Assembly: GCA_026169575.1 (NCBI GenBank)
Contig: JAPFCT010000104.1
Coordinates: 1 to 5,811 of the forward strand
Length of the DNA stretch: 5,811 nt
Source: Faecalimonas sp.
Lineage (GTDB): Bacteria; Bacillota_A; Clostridia; Lachnospirales; Lachnospiraceae
Reading direction: 5' to 3'
Under the pieces are notes generated by a model. It did not search any database and was not told where the DNA came from. It saw only the letters and a program-made list of their open reading frames with translations. Position numbers and translations under genes: made by a program. Shown here piece by piece: positions 5,800 to 5,811 of the stretch; the first letter of the stretch is position 1, and the number at the start of each line of letters is the position of its first letter.

Positions 5800-5811
5800 C
5801 TATCTGTATTC

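Noticed and set aside
1..5811. CRISPR array, tRNA, rRNA or intact insertion sequence
   Set aside because: I saw no regularly spaced repeat array, no cloverleaf or rRNA motif and no transposase motif on either strand.

Overview
The window looks like chromosomal DNA of a gut-type Firmicute, most probably a clostridium near the Lachnospiraceae. This is inferred from the RlmD protein (TRAM domain, four-cysteine cluster and a tail with the words KKPD and VEFGE that I associate with Lachnospiraceae copies), from strong GGAGG-type ribosome binding sites and from moderate to low GC. All convincing genes lie on the minus strand, so the window reads right to left.

Right third (4381-5799): a complete 23S rRNA uracil-C5 methyltransferase (RlmD/RlmCD type), a core housekeeping gene. 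Its end looks shortened and may mark the edge of a genomic island.

Middle (3452-4380): about 930 bases with no intact gene. The left part holds a decayed gene in three reading frames. The right part holds short repeats, a 10-bp inverted repeat, a plausible promoter and nothing I can name.

Left half (1-3451): a type I restriction-modification locus read as one tightly packed operon. The order is a small Cro/C1-type regulator whose natural start is cut off by an in-frame stop, hsdM (methyltransferase), a 349-residue PIN-domain nuclease-like protein, a 24-codon mini-ORF, and hsdS (specificity subunit, cut by the window edge after its first target-recognition domain and central helix). No hsdR is in the window; it may lie beyond the left edge or elsewhere. 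Spacings are 1 nt, 17-nt overlap, 3 nt and 11-nt overlap, which suggests translational coupling throughout.

The most interesting point is the PIN gene wedged between hsdM and hsdS. The mini-ORF after it ends in a copy of the hsdM 3' end, including the ribosome binding site and overlapping ATG, so the hsdM-to-next-gene junction occurs twice. This looks like an inserted cargo gene that kept or rebuilt the coupling signal for hsdS. By analogy with the anticodon nuclease PrrC, which is lodged in the EcoprrI type I locus, the PIN protein could be an RNase-based second line of defence tied to the restriction system. That function is inference.
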